From the NCBI GenBank assembly GCA_946615455.1, contig CAMOHN010000025.1:1-9959 (forward strand): a stretch of DNA of 9,959 bases, read 5' to 3'. A program made the position numbers and the translations under genes. This document shows, piece after piece, positions 6,832-9,959 of this stretch; position 1 is the stretch's first letter; the number at the start of each line of letters is the position of its first letter. This DNA comes from an uncultured Bacteroidales bacterium. Lineage in GTDB: Bacteria > Bacteroidota > Bacteroidia > Bacteroidales > Paludibacteraceae. A model generated the notes under the pieces. It had not been told where the DNA came from and searched no databases. It worked only from the letters and a program-made list of their open reading frames with translations.

Positions 6832-7694
6832 AATTGTTGTTGTTGAGGTTGATTTTGATGGTTACTCCCTGCAATAGGAGCGTTGTCCAAGATATAAATG
6901 GGGCTGACCGTGGTGCGGTCCAAGACTTTCAAAAAATAGTCCTGACCTGCTATCCACCCGGCTTGAGCCGTGGCTTCGGCTATGACGCGGTAAGCCAGCT
7001 CGGGGTCGTTGTTCTCCTCCGACAAGTGGCAGAGAAACACATTGCGCAACCCCTCATGAAAATTGTCTGCCAGCACACGGGCACAAGTCTGGTTGCTCTG
7101 ATGCCCGCGAGGGGAGAGAATACGTTGCTTCAAATAGGTAGGGTAAGAACCTTTAAGCAACATCTGCTCGTCGTGATTGGCTTCAATGACCAGGTGATTG
7201 GCATCGCGCACAGCCTGCTCCATTTCTGCATTCGGCTCGCCACAATCGGTTATCAGCACAAAGCACTGACCGCCCAGCCGTATCTTATAGCCTAAACAAT
7301 CAGTCGAATCATGGCTGATACCAAAGGTGTTAATCTCCATGTCGTGAAACATGAACGGCACACCTTTCTCAAAATACCGGCGCGAGGTACGCAGCTTTTC
7401 GCGCAAACCATAGTTGCGGTCTATCCCCTCGTGAATCAATTCCGTAGTGTAGATAGGGATATGCGCCCGCTCACCCAGTGTCCCCACCGAGCGGATGTGG
7501 TCGGCATGGTCGTGCGTAACAAACACACCCAGTATATCCTTCATCTCCACACCGATGGCACGCAAGTGCCGATGTATGGTTCGCGCCGATACACCTGCGT
7601 CAATCAATATGCCTTCTTTGCGTGTGCCTAAAAAATAACTATTCCCACTGCTGCCGCTACCAAAACTTCTGAATATAATCTTGTCTTGTTCCAT
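6819..7694 (-). CDS. Metallo-beta-lactamase-fold hydrolase, WalJ/YycJ type
   Basis: This 291-residue protein is the first gene of the leftward operon. The N-terminus SFGSGSSGNSYFL (10-22) is the signature of the WalJ/YycJ branch, followed by LIDAGVSART (30-39) and the metal motif TH61-D-H63-A-D65-H66. Further probable ligands are H128 (SHDSTDCLGY), D150 (ITDCGEP), H198 (RGHQSN) and H223 (CHLSEENNDPE). LEANHDEQML-type residues at 171-179 also fit. Members are predicted metal-dependent nucleases or phosphoesterases; in Firmicutes walJ sits with the WalKR cell-wall regulators and has been tied to coordinating DNA replication with division, but activity in Bacteroidota is not established. The last 15 residues (NHQNQPQQQQLWND) are a low-complexity tail encoded by a TTG-rich tract that overlaps the next gene. 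A promoter lies about 20 bp upstream, giving a very short leader. Confidence 0.93.
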   Translation of the reverse strand: MEQDKIIFRSFGSGSSGNSYFLGTRKEGILIDAGVSARTIHRHLRAIGVEMKDILGVFVTHDHADHIRSVGTLGERAHIPIYTTELIHEGIDRNYGLREKLRTSRRYFEKGVPFMFHDMEINTFGISHDSTDCLGYKIRLGGQCFVLITDCGEPNAEMEQAVRDANHLVIEANHDEQMLLKGSYPTYLKQRILSPRGHQSNQTCARVLADNFHEGLRNVFLCHLSEENNDPELAYRVIAEATAQAGWIAGQDYFLKVLDRTTVSPIYILDNAPIAGSNHQNQPQQQQLWND

Positions 7695-7712
7695 GCATAA
7701 CTAAAAGCGCGG

Positions 7713-7744
7713 CAAAAATAGTGTAATTTGACAGAAAGTGCAAA
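7713..7744 (-). promoter_or_regulatory. Bacteroidota-type promoter for the leftward operon
   Basis: Read on the minus strand, TTTG at 7744-7741 is followed by 20 bp and then TATTTTTG at 7720-7713. This fits the TTTG-N19-21-TAnnTTTG consensus of the Bacteroidota primary sigma factor exactly. Transcription would begin near 7700-7706, giving a leader of roughly 6-12 nt before the ATG at 7694 and no room for a riboswitch or attenuator. It is the only strong promoter-like sequence I noticed for the ten-gene operon. Confidence 0.8.
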
Positions 7745-7747
7745 AAT

Positions 7748-7783
7748 GTCCGATTTTTGTGCGGAAAAAATGGTAAATCGGAC
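7748..7783. repeat. Inverted repeat in the divergent promoter region
   Basis: The arms GTCCGATTT (7748-7756) and AAATCGGAC (7775-7783) are perfect 9-bp reverse complements separated by 18 nt. The left arm sits 4 bp upstream of the leftward -33 box, and the right arm lies about 60 bp before the rightward -7 box. The distance between arm centres is 27 bp, about two and a half helical turns. It could be an operator bound by a dimeric regulator, or a cruciform-forming site. It is outside both predicted transcripts, so a terminator or RNA hairpin is unlikely. Confidence 0.6.
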
Positions 7784-7823
7784 GCTGTTTGACTAAAAAA
7801 TGGATAAAAAAATACAAAAAGTA

Positions 7824-7834
7824 GTTTATTAAAC
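7824..7834. repeat. Small palindrome GTTTATTAAAC upstream of the rightward -7 box
   Basis: GTTTA-T-TAAAC is a perfect 5-bp-arm palindrome within an AT-rich tract (about 7790-7845) that has several A-runs. It covers the place where a -33 element for the rightward promoter would lie. It may be an operator or simply a chance match in AT-rich DNA. Confidence 0.3.
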
Positions 7835-7844
7835 GAAAAAAACA

Positions 7845-7852
7845 TACTTTTG
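7845..7852 (+). promoter_or_regulatory. Rightward -7 box (TACTTTTG)
   Basis: TACTTTTG matches the TAnnTTTG -7 consensus exactly and is followed by CCGCCG, much like the leftward box (TATTTTTGCCGCGC). No TTTG lies 19-21 bp upstream; the nearest resemblance is TTTA at 7825-7828, with spacing of only 16 bp. The AT-rich tract upstream may compensate, or an activator may be needed. The start of transcription would be near 7858-7862, leaving a leader of about 20 nt before the ATG at 7880. Confidence 0.65.
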
Positions 7853-7879
7853 CCGCCGAAAAACAGAAATACTATCGCG

Positions 7880-9823
7880 ATGAAGCACATGAGTCTAATC
7901 TGCAAACAACTCCTTTCGGTTTGCTTGTTCCTGGTTTTTTCATTTTCTCTATATGCCCAAGAGGGGACGCGTACAACAGTCGAAATGATAGGCAACTCCG
8001 CCTGTTCCATTATGCAGACTTATGTGGATTTTGATGTTGTTCAACAAGTTGACCAATACACTGCCTACTATGGTTGGAAGGAATACGCTCCCTATGGTGA
8101 AGAGCGTGTTTCTAAACGAACCAATAAAGCCGAGACGGACCCCAGTGCAGGCTTTCTTGCCATACCCGCCAACCGCTCTGCTTCTGTGCGCATGGGCTCA
8201 AAACGATATGAAGATACAGACCAGCAATTACAAACCGCGCAAGGTGCAAGAATGTGCTACCAGTTTAATGTAACTGCTGACAATGCTATAGCCTTGTTAG
8301 ACTATGCAACGATGCTCGAATATCCCTCCCATGAGATACTTGACCAGGAAGCATGGGCTTACTCTCAACCTTGGGTACAGTTCTACGTGTCGGTCTTTGA
8401 TAATAATCAGGACAATATTCAAGAACCGACAGTAGTTATGCACGCATATAAAGCGCCGACAGGAACACTGGGATGGCAGCAGTGTACTGTGGCAACAGGG
8501 TGGACTCAACTGAATAATGTCCCGCTTTATGATGCTACCACCGGAAACATGGTTCGTAATATGATCATACTCAAAAAGGACTGGTCCACTGTTGGTTTAG
8601 ACCTGCGTGCTTGCATCGGATACACCGTACGGATATGGGTTGAATACTATGATTGCGCTATGAAAGGTTGGCAGCAAGTTTATAACCCGCAGGTTCAAGG
8701 CGGTTACGATACCTATCCTGATTTCTGTGCCGACCACCACATGGCTCGTATCTATTCCTCTTTGGCTTGCACACAGGCTGTATTGCAAAAAGAGGGAGAG
8801 ACTTGCGACCCTGCCACGGTCACCTATTCGGCACCCGAAGGCTTCGCTTACCGCTGGTACACCTCTTCTAACCCCGGTGTAACCCTTTCCACTGCACAAA
8901 CTTGCACATATACTTTTGGTGATGGCAGTGAACATACTGACCTCGTGTGCGAACTCAAGTCGGCAACTGGTATGGGAGCCACGAAACTTTCGGTTCCAAT
9001 TGATAATAAATGTGCCTGCCACTCTACCTTTACATTCCCCGAATATGTGTGCGCTGATGCGCAAAACATAGAAATAGCCTACGAATACACATCAGGTTCA
9101 GCCAAATCGTATGATGTCACCTTTAGTGACGAAGCGCTGATGCATGGGTTCAATAACCTAACAGGTCAGCCTATTCAATACACCAATCGCATCTTTATTC
9201 CCATGCCGGTTGCTTCCGGCACACAATATGTCCGTCCCGACCAATACCTGATGACCTTGCGTGTTCATCAAAGCAACGGCGTGGATACTGTCATGACGCA
9301 AGTCATCGAAGTGCGCTATCCCTCATGGCTCATCCAACAACGATGGAACGATGTATTGGCTCTCTACAACCAGAACTATAATGGCGGTTACTATTTCTCC
9401 GCTATTCAGTGGTATCAGGCAGGTATGCCCATTGCTACGGGCAGTCCTTACCAGACTTACATCTATCAGCCCGGTGGCTTGAATACCGAGGCAGACTATT
9501 GGGCTGCTCTCACCCGTATGGACGACGGTAAGACTTTCTGCACCTGCCTCAAACGTCCGACACCTTATGCTCCTGCCGCACCGGAGAAAAAAGCGACAAT
9601 TGATCTGTCCGCAGCTCAGAACGACCGCCAACGCGTCAAGGTCACAACCGACATGTCGGGACAATACATAGTCTATTCTCCTGCCGGTCTGGCACTGCAA
9701 CAGGGTTGGTTCGGTGACAAGTACGGCACAACCGAAATACAGTTGCCCGCCAAGGGCTCGTTCATCTTGCGTTTCATTGGCGAAGAAGGAACGGAAGAAA
9801 CAATGAAGTGGATTGCTTATTGA
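7880..9823 (+). CDS. Secreted T9SS-type surface protein with jelly-roll and Ig-like regions
   Basis: The protein has 647 residues. The start is taken at ATG 7880, not at an upstream TTG at 7850, because the latter lies inside the -7 box and a good signal peptide begins at 7880 (MKHMSLICKQLLSVCLFLVFSFSLYA, cleavage near YA-Q27). Residues about 40-295 look like the jelly-roll (lectin-like) domain of large Bacteroidota extracellular proteins: SASVRMG (100-106), CYQF..DNAIALLDYATMLEYPSH (126-151), FYVSVFD (168-174) and the WSTVGLDLRACIGYTV block (235-250). Residues 297-375 look Ig-like (TYSAPEGFAYRWYTS). Residues 380-480 form another beta-rich stretch. Residues 482-560 have a QQRWNDVLALYN...FSAIQWYQAG motif that I recall from T9SS cargo. 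The last 60-70 residues (GQYIVYSPAG, IQLPAKGSFILRFIG) resemble a type A sorting domain. No enzyme motif is seen, so adhesion or surface structure is inferred. Confidence 0.85.
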   Translation: MKHMSLICKQLLSVCLFLVFSFSLYAQEGTRTTVEMIGNSACSIMQTYVDFDVVQQVDQYTAYYGWKEYAPYGEERVSKRTNKAETDPSAGFLAIPANRSASVRMGSKRYEDTDQQLQTAQGARMCYQFNVTADNAIALLDYATMLEYPSHEILDQEAWAYSQPWVQFYVSVFDNNQDNIQEPTVVMHAYKAPTGTLGWQQCTVATGWTQLNNVPLYDATTGNMVRNMIILKKDWSTVGLDLRACIGYTVRIWVEYYDCAMKGWQQVYNPQVQGGYDTYPDFCADHHMARIYSSLACTQAVLQKEGETCDPATVTYSAPEGFAYRWYTSSNPGVTLSTAQTCTYTFGDGSEHTDLVCELKSATGMGATKLSVPIDNKCACHSTFTFPEYVCADAQNIEIAYEYTSGSAKSYDVTFSDEALMHGFNNLTGQPIQYTNRIFIPMPVASGTQYVRPDQYLMTLRVHQSNGVDTVMTQVIEVRYPSWLIQQRWNDVLALYNQNYNGGYYFSAIQWYQAGMPIATGSPYQTYIYQPGGLNTEADYWAALTRMDDGKTFCTCLKRPTPYAPAAPEKKATIDLSAAQNDRQRVKVTTDMSGQYIVYSPAGLALQQGWFGDKYGTTEIQLPAKGSFILRFIGEEGTEETMKWIAY

Positions 9824-9852
9824 TGTTGAAACAAATATAAGGGATTACAACA

Positions 9853-9959
9853 ATGATAACCAAGTGTAGTTTGCGAAGAGCGTTGCTGGCTCTCGGTGTG
9901 ATGGGGATGAGTTGGGGACTGCATGCCCAATGTGTGGACATGACCACCATGGACGATGG
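9853..9959 (+). CDS. N-terminus of a second secreted protein (partial)
   Basis: From the ATG at 9853 the frame stays open to the window edge (35 codons plus 2 nt). The product begins MITKCSLRRALLALGVMGM and continues SWGLHAQCVDMTTMDD. It has basic residues, a hydrophobic core and a signal peptidase I site near LHA-Q26. The QCVDMTTMDD start of the mature part resembles the QC.DF.. openings of Bacteroidota jelly-roll surface proteins, so it may be a relative of the preceding gene product. It follows 29 bp after that gene on the same strand with no terminator between them, so they are probably co-transcribed. Function cannot be assigned from this fragment. Confidence 0.75.
   Translation, partial: MITKCSLRRALLALGVMGMSWGLHAQCVDMTTMDD

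Noticed and set aside
6834..6846. TTG-repeat tract as a phase-variable microsatellite
   Set aside because: It has only about four units of three bases within the Gln-rich tail of the hydrolase. Changes would add or drop Gln without shifting the frame.
7748..7783. Inverted repeat as an intrinsic terminator
   Set aside because: It lies upstream of both predicted transcription starts, has an 18-nt loop and has no U-run following the right arm in either direction.
7850..7879. Upstream TTG start for the 647-residue secreted protein
   Set aside because: It lies within the predicted -7 box, so it would not be in the transcript, and it would place charged residues ahead of a normal signal peptide.
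7657..8010. 117-codon minus-strand frame spanning the intergenic region
   Set aside because: It would cover both promoters and the start of the secreted-protein gene. Its Phe-rich content comes from A-rich DNA, and it has no domain or plausible start context.

Overview
The window looks like chromosome from a Bacteroidota species, most likely order Bacteroidales. Four observations support this: lipoproteins typical of that group (a DUF4292 protein and a Rieske-like lipoprotein), start codons without Shine-Dalgarno sequences, promoters of the TTTG-N19-21-TAnnTTTG type, and a secreted protein whose C-terminus resembles a type IX secretion sorting domain. Base composition looks balanced by eye, and coding density is very high. 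There are no RNA genes, insertion sequences or CRISPR repeats that I can see. The species cannot be named from this sequence.

Minus strand, 7694 down to 1: ten tightly packed genes, almost certainly one operon because the gaps are 23 bp or less and several genes overlap. In transcription order they are a WalJ/YycJ-type metallo-beta-lactamase-fold hydrolase, a DPM1-type polyprenol-phosphate glycosyltransferase, an M23 peptidase lipoprotein, a diacylglycerol-kinase-family lipid kinase, dUTPase (dut), a TPR protein, a DUF4292 lipoprotein, an EnvC-like murein hydrolase activator, an FKBP-type prolyl isomerase lipoprotein, and a Rieske-like four-cysteine lipoprotein cut by the window edge. A near-perfect Bacteroidota promoter lies just upstream of the first gene.

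Intergenic 7695-7879: the only sizeable non-coding stretch (185 bp). It holds the leftward promoter, a 9-bp inverted repeat with an 18-nt spacer, an AT-rich tract, a small palindrome and a rightward -7 box.

Plus strand, 7880 to the end: a 647-residue secreted protein with a signal peptide, jelly-roll and Ig-like regions and a T9SS-like C-terminus, followed 29 bp later by the start of a second secreted protein.

Taken together, the leftward operon is mainly an envelope-maintenance set: peptidoglycan turnover (two M23-fold proteins, one catalytically plausible and one dead), lipid phosphorylation, lipid-linked sugar synthesis, and periplasmic or outer-membrane lipoproteins with folding and scaffold roles, plus the housekeeping enzyme dUTPase. 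The rightward pair are probable cell-surface or secreted proteins. I do not see a clear undescribed system; the best leads are the degenerate M23 sites, the four-cysteine lipoprotein and the structured divergent promoter region.
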